In this document: piece by piece, positions 1-12,660 of the stretch
How the letters are laid out: the number at the start of each line of letters is the position of its first letter
Position numbering within the stretch: the first letter of the stretch is position 1
Origin: Ifrita kowaldi
Lineage: Eukaryota > Chordata > Aves > Passeriformes > Cinclosomatidae
Assembly (NCBI GenBank): GCA_013398055.1
Contig: VZRS01008300.1
Coordinates: 1,370,623-1,434,622, forward strand
Direction of reading: 5' to 3'
Length of the DNA: 64,000 nt
Translations under genes and position numbers: made by a program
Notes under the pieces: model-generated
Told to the model about the DNA's origin: nothing
The model's input: only the letters and a program-made list of their open reading frames with translations
The model's database searches: none

Positions 1-829
1 GTTGTCTTTCGTTCTACCAATGCTGGCTCCATCCTGCAATGTGACATTTTATTTTCCCACAAGTAACTGCTTCAAAAGGCCCTCTGGGAAAGCACAACCT
101 GTCCCTCACGTGTCCTGCCTCTCCTTCAGCAAAGCAGCAAGTCCTGTTCCAGGCACTGTCTGCCTGTGGTCTCCGAGTATGTATTTTGAGACCTTATTTT
201 AGAAAAGTCAGTGGCAAGAGACGTTTTTGGTCATACTGGAGCTGCCTGAGGGATAGTTTGATCCATATTCAGCTCAGCTGCTGAGGGTTTCTCCAGGCTC
301 TTTTCCCTTAAGGGTGTGGAGGGCCTTCACCTTGACCTTGGAGGCAGGTAAAGGGGAAGGAGAGATGCAGAGCCAGGAATGTGCCATGCTGGTGAGAGGC
401 ACTGAGAGCAAATGTAGAAGAGCAGAGCTGGGAGAAAAGGTCTGTCCCCTCCACTGCCACCCACCACAAAGCTGTGAGGCCCTGGCAGCCCGGGGCAATC
501 CTGCCAGTGCTCCCTGGTCCTTTTGTGCTGCCTTTCACCAACCCAAGACCAAACCCCCTGTAAATACTCCTCTTGTGTGCTCCAAAGGCCCAAAGCGACC
601 TGGAGGAGAGTCTGAGCTGCTTCCAGGGTGCTATGGCAAAATGGAGCAGAGCCCATATGAGAAGTGTGCCACTCTCCCTCACTGAGGTTTGCATTTTTCA
701 AGGGAAGGGGTCATTTTATATCATTTATTTGGTGTCCCTTGGACTTGCCTGGGGCTTCCTGTGGTAGGAATTTGCTCCTTCCCCCTGTCCCGGCCCTGGC
801 TGATGGTGTCACTCTCTTGCTCTCTCCAG
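1..829 (+). other. CPN1: CPN1 intron 1 (3' part)
   Basis: This stretch precedes the first recognisable CPN1 exon. No reading frame in it resembles the signal peptide or the first part of the carboxypeptidase domain, so exon 1 must lie before the window. The only clear signal is the pyrimidine-rich acceptor ending in AG at 828-829. I see no other feature. Confidence 0.7.
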
Positions 830-3800
830 TGGAGCCAGAGTTCAAGTATGTTGGGAACATGCATGGGAACGAGGTGCTGGGCCGTGAGCTGCTGCTGCAG
901 CTCTCTGAGTTCCTGTGTGAGGAGTACCGCCGGGGCAACGAGCGGATCACGCGCCTCATCCACGACACGCGCATCCACATCATGCCCTCCATGAACCCCG
1001 ACGGGTACGAAGTGGCTGCCAAGCAGGTACCAGGCAGTGATCGCCTTCTCCAGACGGGTAGGGGCAGAAAGCCCTTAAAATCCCTTTGGGATCCTTTTCA
1101 CTGTAGCTAGGAGGAGGGGGAATCCTTTCTCTTCATGCCCTGCCAAATTTGTCCCCTTCAACTGGTGTCACTGCTTCTCACCTCCCTTCCAAGGGCTCAT
1201 GCTGTGTGTCCTGCCACAGGTGACCGTGGCAGCTGATGGAAGAGACTTCCTATACCTGTCTTATTCTCCTTAGAAGTTATTTGTCACAGGAGGGTCACTG
1301 CAAATCCCCCACCCTAGACTGGGAAAGTGACAGTTGAATGCCACTGTCATAAGCAGGCAAGGACATGAGAGATGGGGGGAAATAAGCCCCCTAGTCCTCC
1401 CCCCAAATAATAACCCATTTCTTTGTGCTGCTAGACTTTGGGAAGATATATGTGGCTCTTTCAGCTAAAGCAAATTATTTGTTTGTCTTGTGGCTTACTC
1501 TATCGCCCTGGAAAATGAAGATATTGTTACTGATTTTCCCTGTCAGTACCAATACTCTTTATTGTCCTGCCAGCAATAACACGTTGCGACTCAAAGGCAC
1601 TGAAGTGCTGTTACAGTGGCCAGTCTCTGCCTCTCTGACACCCAGCCTGACTGCACCCACCGTGTACTCACCCCTGTGATGCACCTTTGCCCCGCAGGGC
1701 CCAGACAGCAATGGGTACTTGACAGGGAGGAACAATGCCAATGGAGTGGACTTGAACCGCAACTTCCCTGACCTCAACACACTCATGTACTACAGCAGGG
1801 AAATCAGCGGGCCAAATCACCACATCCCACTGCCTGACAACTGGAAAAGCCAGGTACCAGTCTGGGCTGCCATGAGGGCTACAGTATCCTGTTAGGGTGT
1901 TTCAGCACGCAAGCAAATATGCTGTCCTTTGGCTTGCACAGTGCTTGTCTCCTTCTCTGAGCCTTCTGCCTGCAGAGCAGTGATGCAGTTCTGGTCCCGT
2001 ATCACAGCTTGCACCTTTGCCAGGAGAGGGTGACATCACAGCCAGCTTGGGGGAGCAGGTTGCAATGCACAGGGCAGAGGAGGTGGCACATGCTGGCTAA
2101 CATCTGTGCCTCAGGTTTTGGGGTTGTGCTGGGGGAGCTGCAGCATGCACAGGAGGAGCCTGCTTTGTGTATCAGGGCAGTTGGTGGAGAACAAAGGAAG
2201 CTGCAAGAGCTGCAGCAGACACTTTGCCGGACAGGGTCTGACATGACCGATCACACCACAGCCTGGCATGGAGCAGCAGCTGGCACACAGGTGACTGAGC
2301 TCTTCTCCCTGTCTCCTTCTCTCTTCTCTTTACAGGTGGAGCCAGAGACATTGGCTGTGATCCAGTGGATCAGCAGCTACAACTTTGTGCTCTCGGCCAA
2401 TCTGCACGGTGGAGCAGTGGTAGCAAATTACCCCTATGACAAGTCCCAGGATCAGCGATTCAGGAGCCACCGGCGCACGGTCAACACACCTACCCCTGAT
2501 GATAAGTTGTTTCAGAAGGTGAGCACGGCCACTTTGGGTGAGGACATTCCCTGGCAGGGTGCAGAGAGCTGGATGGGAGCTCTGGTCACTGCGTCATGCA
2601 GGAGCAGAGCCAAGAAACATGTTGGAAATAATCATTAGCAGGCTACAGCATTTCTGCCAAACACTGGCTCAGGAGCCAGGTCAAGGCAGTCCCACCCTGT
2701 GAGCCAGTCCCACCACAAGAACAGGCCAGTCTTAACCCTCAGGGGCCCCCTCCTTATCCATGCTGTGCTTAGATTCCCCATAACCCAAATACCACTGGTA
2801 TCCTCAATAACAACCTGCTCTTCTAAAGCTGGAAGCTGCACCCAGCTTTGCCAAACCATCTTAGCATGCATAGGGTTTTTTCCTAGAGAGGTAGCTGGGG
2901 GCATGCTGAGACCAGGATAAGGGAGGAGGGTGCCCAGCAGGGGCTTGTGGATGGTGAAGAACAAGAACTACAACAAACAGCAAGAGCTCCAGGAGCATAA
3001 GCAGACATCAGGGAAGGCATCAGTCCATGTTGTTGATCCTGTTAGTGCTGGCTGAAGCTCGTGGTTTTTCTTCATTATCCCAGAAAACAATGCCTTCAGT
3101 CACTGCTTCCATTAGGAAATACCCAGCACAAGAAAAAAGTAAGTCTGCATCAGAACAGTTAATGAGCAAAATAAGTCCAAGCTGGAGTTCAGCCCTCTCT
3201 GGAAGCAGAATCTGCAGGGGCTTGTCAGGACCTCCTGGGATCACGGCTGTGCTCAGACCCAGATGTAAAGAGGCTGCAGTGTGGGGTGTAGGCTAATGAT
3301 ACCCACATGGCCTCAGGACTCAGAAATGTAGAGAAGTAACTGTTTTCCTGCTGACAGAATGGTATTACACTGGAATCTGAACAGTAATACAAGGATATAG
3401 AGTTTGCGTTAGAAAATGCAAATGCCAGTCTCTCTTAAACCGTGTCTTATGCAAAGCACTGGCTTTGGATGCAGCAGCCCAGTTTTAGCCCTGCATTCAT
3501 GTCTAAAAATAAACAGTAATCTTAATAAGGGCAACAAACAAATGGTTGCTAGAACCAGAAGTTGCCCAAACTCTTTCCTAACCCAAATTCCCCTGATACG
3601 TATCTAGCATTTGCCAGGACTGATACTGGTTAGTTTTCTTCGCATATCTTTTCCCCTGTTAGTGCCATTTGCTGTGTGGGGCATAGGTTCTGTGCCCTCT
3701 GCTCCTCCTCTTCTCAGCACGAGCAGGGCAGAAGCCACTTGTGCCATCAACCACCTTCCAGCTTGCCAGATTACTGCTCTTCCTCCTCCACCTTTATCTG

Positions 3801-6800
3801 CCCACATCTTGTAGAGGTCCTGGGCACCTCCTGTTGTATTTTGTGGCAGTAAAATGCAGGAACTGTCTCCTGTCTGACTTCCCTCCCATGCTCCTCAGCA
3901 AAGGAGGGAGCATGTTTTGTCCAGAGCCAGGGAGGCTCTCCAGCCGTGTGGGGCTGGCACGGTGACCACTGGCTGCTCTCCCTCTAGCTGGCCAAGACCT
4001 ACTCGTACGCCCACAGCTGGATGCACCGGGGCTGGAACTGCGGGGACTACTTTGCTGATGGCATCACAAATGGGGCATCCTGGTACTCGCTCAGCAAAGG
4101 TAAGGGCCCCCCACAGCAAAAAGACGTGAAGGGGTAGACAAGAAACCTCAGGACAGGATGGGTTGGGGAAGCACTGTGGCAATAGGACTGTGCCCACTAC
4201 TAGACACCGTTCTGGTATTTGTATCTCAGACCAAGAAATGGCTTGGGAGTACTTGAAATGGCTTGGGAAAGAGCCACAGAAATAGCCAAGGTCTGCAGAA
4301 ACCTTCGTCCAGTGTGCTGCTAGGCAAAGGAAGTATTAATCTATTAGTGTATTTAAAAATCCTGTAATTCCATCAAAACCCAAAACTGTGACCAAAGGGA
4401 AGGCAGCTTCTGGTTCCTGAAAAATCTGCTTTAAAAAGGCACAATGAGAAATCTGAAAAATCAACACATAAGACTAGAAAAAAGATTGAAGAGGAACTGA
4501 AAAAGATATATAGGCCCCTGTGGTACCCAGCCTCCCTGGGTTTCTGAAGGCAGGTTGGTGAATGATCCAGCTGAAAGAGAGAGTTGGGCAGCCACAAGGG
4601 GAGGGCTGCATGGGTGGAGAAGGCTCTAGTTGCACTGTCATGCAGGGAGGAGGCTGCGCCTGTGGTGCAGAGAAGGAGAGTGAGGACAGTTCTGGTCGAA
4701 GAAAGATGGGCCAGGATGACTGGGACATAGGAATGGGAAGGGAGCCATGCCCTGGCCATAGGCTATTCTTCTCTTCCAGGCATGCAGGACTTCAATTACC
4801 TCTACACCAACTGCTTTGAAATCACCCTGGAGCTGAGCTGCAATAAGTTTCCCCCTGAGGAGGACCTGGAGCGGCAGTGGATGGCCAACCGGGAGGCCCT
4901 TGTTGCTTTCATTGAAGAGGTAAAGGGGCAGTCCTGAGACCTACACCCTTCTCCTGCAGGTCCCCATGGGCCCTGGTGGTAGGGGACCAGTAGGCACCAG
5001 GGGTGGAACGGAGTTGGTTATGGGGTGCTCTTCTTGGTGGCTTCCTTTGGGGAAGCTGTTGTGTCCTAGACTGGCTCTGCTGGGGATAACCAGGATCACC
5101 AAGGGTACAGGGAAAGGTGGGGTTGTCCCTAGAGCTCTGTCCTGCTCGGCAATACCTTCTTGAGCAAAGGAGGGGCCTTGGCCCATCAGTCTGCCTCCCT
5201 CCCTGCAGGTTCACCAGGGCATCAAAGGGATGGTGTCAGATGAGAACAACAACGGCATTGCAGGAGCAGTGATTTCTGTCCGGGGAATCAGCCACGACAT
5301 CACCTCTGGTGGGTTGTCGATCCGCTTACATGTCTGGATATGTGGGTGAAGGTTAGCAGGTGAGGCTATAATATGCAAGGCCAGCATGGTTTGCTTCCCA
5401 AAGACACTAGCTGGGAGAAATATGCCTAAACCTTATCAGGGAACAGCTGAGCTAACGAGCAACAAAAACCTGCTAACCCAAATGTGGCAAAATTGCGTAT
5501 GGCAGCAATTAGATTGTGTTATGCTTAAGGAGTCAGACTGGAGCTGTGATTTTCCTTAGGTCTGCTGTCATCTGACTGGCGAGTGCTCAGCTTTGCAGCC
5601 TCCCTGCACAGGCACAGCCAATGCTGCTGTACAGTCCCCTTTCATGTGTCTTTTACTTGCAGACTGACCTCTCCTCCGAGGCACTAATGAGACATCACTT
5701 GCAGTGTAACAATGTGAATCCAGCCTTGCAGTAGCCAGTAGAGTTGGGAAAAAAATTCTGGGTTTTGAAGGCTACATATCCTAGAGGAAGTAACTCAGTG
5801 AGAACTACTGGAATGTCTTTTGTTTTGCTCCCTGGGCATCCTGAGTGCTTTCCCTTCCTACCTTGTGTTCCAGGTGAAATGGGGGATTATTTCCGGCTGC
5901 TGCTGCCTGGCACTTACACTGTCACAGCCTCTGCAGAGGGGTACCAGCCCCTGACGGTGACAACAACAGTGGGCCCAGCTGCACCTTCATTGGTGAGTCA
6001 GGCTGCATAGTCACAAGGGTTTCTCAAAATATCTTCACCCCAAGGAGAAAGAAATGCAGTGGGGGATGTCTAGTGAGCAGCAGAGAAAGGAGATGGGATG
6101 TAGAGCATTTCCAGTGGCTAGAGGTTATCTGTTTTGGCAGACAAGGCCCCACACAGCTCACAGGAGGGAAGAGAGTGAAGACAATGCCATGTGCCTTTCA
6201 ATTCCTTACTGAGGCCTTGCAGCTGCACTGGGATGCCATGCCAGCTCCTGTGTCCTTCTGCCTCTTGGCCATGGGGAGAGCTCCTGGCTGGCTGGGACTG
6301 CTGCTCTTTAGCTCTCCCTCCATCCTCTTCCCTCTCCAGGATGAGATGATGTGGAGACAGTATCTGTTCCCTGAGGTTCTGTTATCCCCCCAGCTTTGTG
6401 GGTTTCAGCACTCTCCTATCATCTGCATTCTGCCTGGGACCAAACATGTTGTCAAACTCATAGCAAGAGGCTGAAGTCTGCCTTTCTTTTTGCTGAGAGC
6501 ACCGAAGACAGATGGGAACTGAGTGCCAGCAAAGAATAGCCAAGCACCTTCAGGAAATGAAATGCTCTTGACACTGGTATGTCTCCTACAGTGTCTTTCT
6601 GAGGGCTGGCTGGACAACTAGAAATTGGTTGTAAAAGCGGTGGGTGGTAATCCCTGCCCCTGCTGTTGCCTTGTGAACATGGTGGAACCACAGATGCAGG
6701 CTTCTCAAAGGACCAGCAGGACCCCCCCCATCTGCGGCATCCTGGCACATCATTTGCTTCACTGTATGTACACTGGTCAGGCTCTGCTGTAAATACACTG

Positions 6801-7968
6801 TGGTTGTTCTCCCACCCTCCATCCCTTCATCCCACTCTGCCCAGCCTCTGAAGTTCTTCCAGAGCTGCCCTCTTCTCAGGATTAGAAACCTTCTAATTTT
6901 CGTACTAAATTTATTTATGGTCAGTTTATGCCTATTTGTTCTTATGCCAATGTTGTGCTTTAAATAGCTCCTCTTCTTCCCTGGTATTTATTCCCTGGTG
7001 TATTTATAGGGAGCTGTCAAGCCCAGTCCTTTGTTTTGCTAGGTTAAGCACCCAGCTCTTTGGGTTTCCTTTTTAAAACAGATTTTCTTTTTACTGTGTT
7101 ACTGTAGAAGACTGGTTTGTTCCCTGATGGTCTGATTTTCGCATATCTCCTCTCACAGCAGCCCTCCTGTTCCCATTTCTGCAGCACCTCCCATACCCAC
7201 TGTTCTACCCGTCCCTCCTGCAAGAAGCCCATACAGCCCCATTCCAGTTTCACCTTTCTGTATGGCCTCCCCATTCCCCATTTAGCTGATGCTGTGTTTT
7301 ACACACTCTCTGTCCCCTTCTCCCTCTTGCGTGGCTGTAGTGGATGGAGGTTTCTTTCCTGGAATTTTTTTGCCTGGATCCACTGTAGGCACTCTTTGCT
7401 GAAAGGCAGATTAAGCTAACAAGATGCAATTGAAAAAGAACTCTGTCCTAAACCATCCTGTGTATTAAATATTCACAGAGATGCAAAGCAGTGCTATGTC
7501 TCTACTCTGGAGAGAAAAGGAAAAGAAAGAATATAGCTCAGTCCCTTGCCTTTCACAGGTCCTCTTCCAAGCCATGCTAGGCCATCACATTGCCACAGGA
7601 GCAACTCTCTGAACTACAAGAAACATAGTTCATTGTTAGTACATTTTCCGCAGGAGAAAAAAGTTTACAGCTGCTTTAAGAACTGAGTTCCCTTAACAAT
7701 GGCTGAGACCCCTTATTGTTTGACTTGGCCCCAGAGTCAGCTTCGAAGGCAAGCGGCAGAGGCAGGTCCCGCAGACCCGTGAGCCAGCAGAGCACATGCG
7801 CAGTGTTAAATGCAGTTATCTTTGTTCTTTCTCCAGGTGCATTTCCAGCTCAAACAAGAAGTGGTGAGGAAGCCTGCGGAGCGTAAAGCCTCAGGCACAC
7901 GTATGAACAACAAAGCCCTTCAGAAGAAGGTCGTGCCAAGAGCCACCCGCCGGGGGACCCAAAGATGA
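830..7968 (+). CDS. CPN1: Carboxypeptidase N catalytic chain, exons 2-9 (5'-partial)
   Basis: Exons: 830-1026, 1698-1853, 2336-2518, 3988-4099, 4780-4919, 5209-5308, 5874-5992, 7837-7968 (TGA at 7966-7968). Phases join without a break to 379 residues; with a missing exon 1 of about 75 residues this fits the family length of about 458. The product is a secreted M14-family metallocarboxypeptidase that removes C-terminal Arg or Lys from plasma peptides such as kinins and anaphylatoxins. Visible residues: zinc ligands His (862-864) and Glu (871-873) in NMHGNE, zinc His (2405-2407) in NLHGG, the NRNF arginine in exon 3, and the catalytic Glu (4830-4832) in TLELSC. Exons 7-8 encode the transthyretin-like beta domain. 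The last exon encodes a very basic tail. CPN1 rather than CPE, CPM or CPZ is chosen from the overall sequence (for example GPNHH, PLPDNWKSQ) and from DNMBP and ABCC2 next door. No defect is seen. Confidence 0.96.
2519..3987 (+). other. CPN1: CPN1 intron 4
   Basis: This is the intron between the exon carrying the third zinc ligand and the TYSYAHSW exon. It has a GTGAGC donor and a CTCTAG acceptor. Short open frames here have no recognisable similarity, and I see no other feature. Confidence 0.7.
6870..7085. repeat. Ancient CR1-like retroposon remnant (tentative)
   Basis: Within the last CPN1 intron, an AT-rich stretch contains word patterns I associate with old amniote CR1-type repeats: a TAAATTTATTTATGGTCAG-like segment, TTTGTTCTTATGCCAA, then GTATTTATAGGGAGC and TTGCTAGGTTAAGC. 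The family assignment is from memory and the copy is diverged. A repeat-library alignment would settle identity and strand. Confidence 0.4.
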
Positions 7969-8082
7969 GGACAGCTCATTTGGCTGAGAGCTGGGGAAGC
8001 CGTTTACATGAGGCCTGGCTGATGACTTCAGCCAGTGAACTTTCCAACAGTCCAGCATGAAACTAGCCCAAATTATTAGGTT

Positions 8083-8088
8083 ATTAAA
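8083..8088 (+). promoter_or_regulatory. CPN1: Candidate CPN1 polyadenylation signal (ATTAAA)
   Basis: An ATTAAA hexamer, the commonest variant of AATAAA, lies about 115 bases past the CPN1 stop codon. It implies a short 3' UTR of roughly 130 bases. No AATAAA is nearer to the stop. The choice is by position only. Confidence 0.45.
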
Positions 8089-8099
8089 CAAGGAAGTAT

Positions 8100-11000
8100 T
8101 TAATGCCTGAGCAAATTCTGAAGTCATTCACAACAAAATGTGCCTGGGCTACAGTTGCCTGGGCAATGTGTCTGTGTGTGCTGAGTTCTTCTTCTGCACT
8201 TGCTCCATCTCGGAGAGCTCTGCTCCCTTTACTCCTGGACTGTTGCTACAGCCCACATGAAATGCATTATCCCTGGTGCATACCAGGGATAATGAATCCA
8301 AGCTCTGGTGTATGCTGTACTCACAAACTGGGCACATGAACATTAGTCCTCTGGGTGCAAGTGCCATGCTTCTCCCTCAGGTAAGGACACTTGCTGCCTG
8401 CAGGCCCCAAAGTTAGGGGAAGGTCAGTTTTAAAGCAGGTGGTGATGTGAGCAGCTCTGAACACAGCTTGGACCACATGCAGCACAGCTATTGCTGACTG
8501 GCAACTCTAGGAGGTGATGGTTCAAGGTCATCTTCTGATCTTGATGTGCAGATGGGACTTTCTAGAAGCTGGTTTGAATTATTTGTAGTCAGACAGGCTG
8601 AAATTATACATGCTGGCAAAAGCCGAGTATCATCCTGTCTCCTTATGTCTTCAGACCCAAACCAGATGGCTTGTTGAGGGGTCTGCTCTGTCTAACTCAA
8701 ACTATTATTCTGAGCACAGAAGCAGCTAGGTGAGGTCTGACAGCTGGTGATGAGAGAAGTCCAAGCCAGGTTATTTGGATGTTCCTTTGACACGAATACC
8801 CTGAACCTTGGTACCATCAATATGCAATAGGGAAGCATGGATGCTTGATATCAGCAGTGTGCTGTGCAGGTACAGCATAAGCTTTGCAAGTTGTAATTGG
8901 GTCAGGAGAGAAAGGATCCATAGTCCAGTGAGGTGGGCTACTACAGGCTGAGGCTTAAAATGCCACTTAGGCTGTGTGGGCAGGTTTGGAGTGGAAGAAA
9001 GAGTAGAAACAAAGCTGGTTATTTCCATGGTAAAAATATCTTAAGCAGGCAAAACCTTTCTAGCATTCTTCATGGAAAATAAATAACTCCAGAGGGGTAA
9101 ACAGTACCACCTATGTGCCCCAGTGATTTCTTTTTTCCTTGGCTGGTTATCCCAATCTCCACCATACAGCCATTGGTTACAGTTTCTCTCCCTGTCTAAA
9201 GCCTGTCCAAAAAGCATCCCCCAAACATTCCTTTGCTTTTCCTCTTTTGCAAACATCTCTTCATTTCTTGTGAGCAACCTGTATCACCCTACTGCAGAGG
9301 CAATATTCTGCACTTCACCCCTCACCATCACCACCACCTCTGTCTCTGCTACAAGATGCTGGTGGCATTTTCAGCATTAGCAGCACACACACACTCTTGT
9401 AGCTCTGCCTGCTAACAGAAGCTCTTTCTCTGTCATGCCTTTTCTTGTAAAGGCACAGGAAGCTGTCCCTTGCAGGTTAATTACACAGGCTGTTGCAAAA
9501 AGAGTGCCCAAAATGGTAATGCACTTAACTGTGGCTGTGAGTGATTTTGGTCTGCAGAGACCAGTGTGGGCTGGACAAACTGGCCAGTTCAGCAGTCACA
9601 GCCAAAGCTGAATTCCAATTCTTTAAAATTTTTTTAATTTTTAATTTTTTTTCCTGTGACAGAAGGAAATGAAAAAGGATGGTGAGGCTGAGATGCTCAA
9701 ACTTCTATGTGTTTTAACACCTCTTCCACTGGGCAAACCCAGGAGCATCACTGCAGATGCTGGACCCTCCTGTTTGAAGCCACCCGTCAGTGCACATTCA
9801 CCCAAGGGATTTCGTGGTGTCCTTGCAGGACAAGGGAGGACACCCTGCATCCCACGGCCTGGCCCCATGCAACACTTAGAAGGGTCTGCTGTCACCAAGT
9901 GTCTGCCCCATGTGCAGGAGGACATTGCCACCCCCAACTACACCACTCTGCTGCCTGAGCTGACCGCTGACCTCTGAGGGTGTGTATGAAGCTGAGAGCA
10001 AGGAAAGAGCTCCCAGGGAGCAGCCTTCAGCTGGCTAATTCAGCTGGGTGGGCCCTGCACAGGGCGATGCTGAGCCTGCACAGAGCTGCCCATGCCACCT
10101 GCATCCCAGCAGTGTCGCAGGTTGTCTTGCTGAGCCTGCTGGCTGCAGGGTGCTCTCATGTTGCCCTCTTGTGGTCCTAGAAAATGTGTGACCGTCTCAA
10201 TTCCATTTACTTTCCTCGGCAGAGTCAGAGGAGGGAGATTCCTTCCCTGGAACAGGACTGCCAGCCCAGGAGGCCACATCACTCACCCTCGCAGGCTGCT
10301 GTGGGGTTGGCAGTGCAGCAGAAAAATTGGAGCTTCAGTTGCAAGCGTTTTCCCATGCAAGAGGGTTCCTGCAAGATACAACCCTCTGGAGGTCTCTCTC
10401 TGGGCTGGGATTTGTCCAGCTCATTCTCCTCCCAGCTCTGAATATTTTTGTGTTGAACAATTTGGTAAAGCTCCACTTGGCCGTGGCTGAGCTCTCCACG
10501 TGAAAACATGGTTACAAAATGTTTCTGAGGCAGGACTTTTAAGCACGCCCCTCAAAGGCTTGCCATGAACTTCGCCCCCAGTGTTGCAAGAAGCGTGGGC
10601 TGAAAAGGGCACAACCTTTGGATGTAACATCTGCAGCGTAGGGATTTCTTATGCTTTTGAGGTTTCAGTCAAGGCAAAAACAGTTGACAGGTTTGTGTCA
10701 GAAAACACAGCAAACAGTCAATCCTCCCCATCTTCTCTGGGCCAGTCATGATTTCGTAGACCTCTTCCCCACCGTATGTCCTTCTTCCAAGCTGAAAAGT
10801 CCCAGCCTACAGTTTTTCGCTGTACAGTCTGTTCCCATGTCTCCGAGCATCCTTACCGCCTGCCTCCAAACCTTTTTCCACTCCCTATTACCCTTTCTGA
10901 GATGAGAGAATCAGAACTGTATGCAGACCCTGGAAAAACATTTAAACAAACTGAAGCCAGACCCAGTAAACTGAACCAAAATTCTTATAAGGAAAACTGT

Positions 11001-11900
11001 GAGGATCTTGGGAGAGCAAGGAGGGTGGATAGAACTCTGCATGCAATGCCTTCTTATTTCTGTATCTGGCATGGAGGAGACAAAAGGGGGAAATACAAAT
11101 ATAAGTGAACACAAAGAAGAGTGAAGCAGCTTTGATGGAGATGTTAGCAGAGGAGAGTTGGTCATGGCAGTGACCTGAAAGGCTGCAGGAGGGATTGGGA
11201 TGCTGGAAAACACTCAAAACCTTCTTGGCAGGCAAGAACAACAGAAATTTTGGGTCAGAGGACATCTAGAGCCCTGTGGCAGGGGCTGGTGTCCATTCCT
11301 CAGCACCTCCAGTAAACCGTCTACAAGCATCCATACCTGCAGGGAATAGAGCACCTAGTTCCCTGTGCAGCTTCAGGCCCCCTGCCCACGGCATCGTGCC
11401 ATGGCAGCAGTGCGGGTCCCCACCTCAGGAGAACAGACGGGAATCAGCACCCAGCCTGGGCACGTACCAACACGACTCTGAGAGCGTGCGTGCGACGCGT
11501 TGCGCACACCCGCTCCTGGCTGGTGACAAGTCAAGCTGAGATCTGTGTGGTTGCTATGGAGAAGTGTAGCTAAATGCACAAAAAAGTGCCGAACAGTGGT
11601 AACTGCTCGGGGGGACTTAGAGACTCCAGGCTTTACAACGTGTTGCTGAGGGATGGTATCCCTTGGGGCATGGAGGCTTTTTTTAGCCTGCCAGGAAATC
11701 CAGTGCGGGACCTACTGTACTTGGTATGCCAGAAACTCTGTGATGCACAAACTGGCCCTCTCTGTCATGGATTTCTCCTGGGGAGCTATTTGTTTTTCTC
11801 CATCTTGATGCTTTGGCATGACCATACAATGTATCTCAGCAGCCAAGGAGGCTGCTAGCGGCAAAGCCGAGACTGCACCAGATGGACAGTGTAGACCCAC
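8100..11900. other. Intergenic region between CPN1 and DNMBP
   Basis: About 3.8 kb lies between the CPN1 3' end and the CpG-rich region before DNMBP. Open frames here are short, overlap on both strands and carry no family motif. An A/T homopolymer-rich stretch lies near 9625-9652. Apart from the hairpin at 8265-8294 I see no supported feature. Confidence 0.6.
8265..8294. repeat. Perfect inverted repeat, 13-bp arms with 4-base loop
   Basis: CATTATCCCTGGT (8265-8277) is followed after GCAT by its exact reverse complement ACCAGGGATAATG (8282-8294). It would form a 13-bp hairpin in DNA or RNA. It lies about 180 bases beyond the candidate CPN1 polyadenylation signal. No terminal-repeat transposon is evident around it. 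Its role is unknown. Confidence 0.85.
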
Positions 11901-11929
11901 TCATCAGCTGCTGCCAAAGCTGAAACCGA

Positions 11930-12660
11930 CAAGGCAGCGAGATTCCCATAAGGCAGCAGCGGGGAAGGGGAGCCCCGGCAGTATCTGCGAGGCGGCAGCG
12001 CTCTGTGGGGAAGTCGAAGAGGGTTTGCACAGGCAGCTGCGTGCCGTGCTCCGCGCCGGGCTCCCGGGTGCTCTGCCAGCAGCTTGGCCCGGTGCATGGC
12101 GCACGAGTGCCGTGTCCAGCCTGGAGGCTACGGGGGTGGCTGCACCCCGTGTCCCCGCGCCGGCTCCCAGCCGGGCACTGTGTCCCGCCGTGCGCGTCCC
12201 CGTGGGCCGCCGGGGGAAATGCCTCGCAGCCTGGGGCCGAGCGCTGCTGAACAGGGCGATGTCCCCACGTCACCCGGGGGCCCCGGGCTCCCCAGGCTGA
12301 GGGCCAGCCCCGCGGAGCAGCTCCGCCTTCCCAGCGGCACCACGCCGGGCCGGGCCGGGCGGAGGCAGCCGGGCGGCGGGGCGGGCGCTGGGNNNNNNNN
12401 NNNNNNNNTGCGAGCTCGGGTGGGTGCGCTCCCCTCGTGCCAGCCGCGCCAGGGCTGCGCGCCGCCCTCCAGCCCTGTGTGCCCGGCTGGGTGCGCGCTG
12501 TGTCCCATCGCACAGCGCACACGCTGCCCTGGGAGCACTTGGGGCAGCTGGGCAGCGGGGAGCAGCTGTGCGGCACAGCGGGAGCCGCCCGTCTGCTCCC
12601 TTCATTGCACGCTGGGATTGTGGTCTCTTAAGCCGTGTTCGTGCAGGCAGTGGTAAGCCG
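11930..12660 (+). promoter_or_regulatory. DNMBP: CpG-rich island, likely main DNMBP promoter and non-coding exon 1
   Basis: Base composition shifts sharply to G+C with frequent CpG from about 11.93 kb, peaks at 12.15-12.55 kb and falls off near 12.65 kb. The island is the only such region between the CPN1 end and the DNMBP start codon, so it is the natural candidate for the DNMBP promoter. A good donor (CAGTG then GTAAGC, junction at 12652/12653) at its downstream edge could end a non-coding exon 1 that splices to the exon starting near 20504. The long open frames on both strands here are what GC-rich DNA gives by chance. Confidence 0.55.
12393..12408. other. Assembly gap (16 N)
   Basis: Sixteen unknown bases lie inside the most GC-rich part of the island. 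The true missing length is unknown. Any open frame crossing it is unreliable. Confidence 0.99.

Noticed and set aside
12084..12656. Long frames crossing the N gap in the first CpG island
   Set aside because: Unknown bases make the frame meaningless, and GC-rich composition explains the lack of stops.
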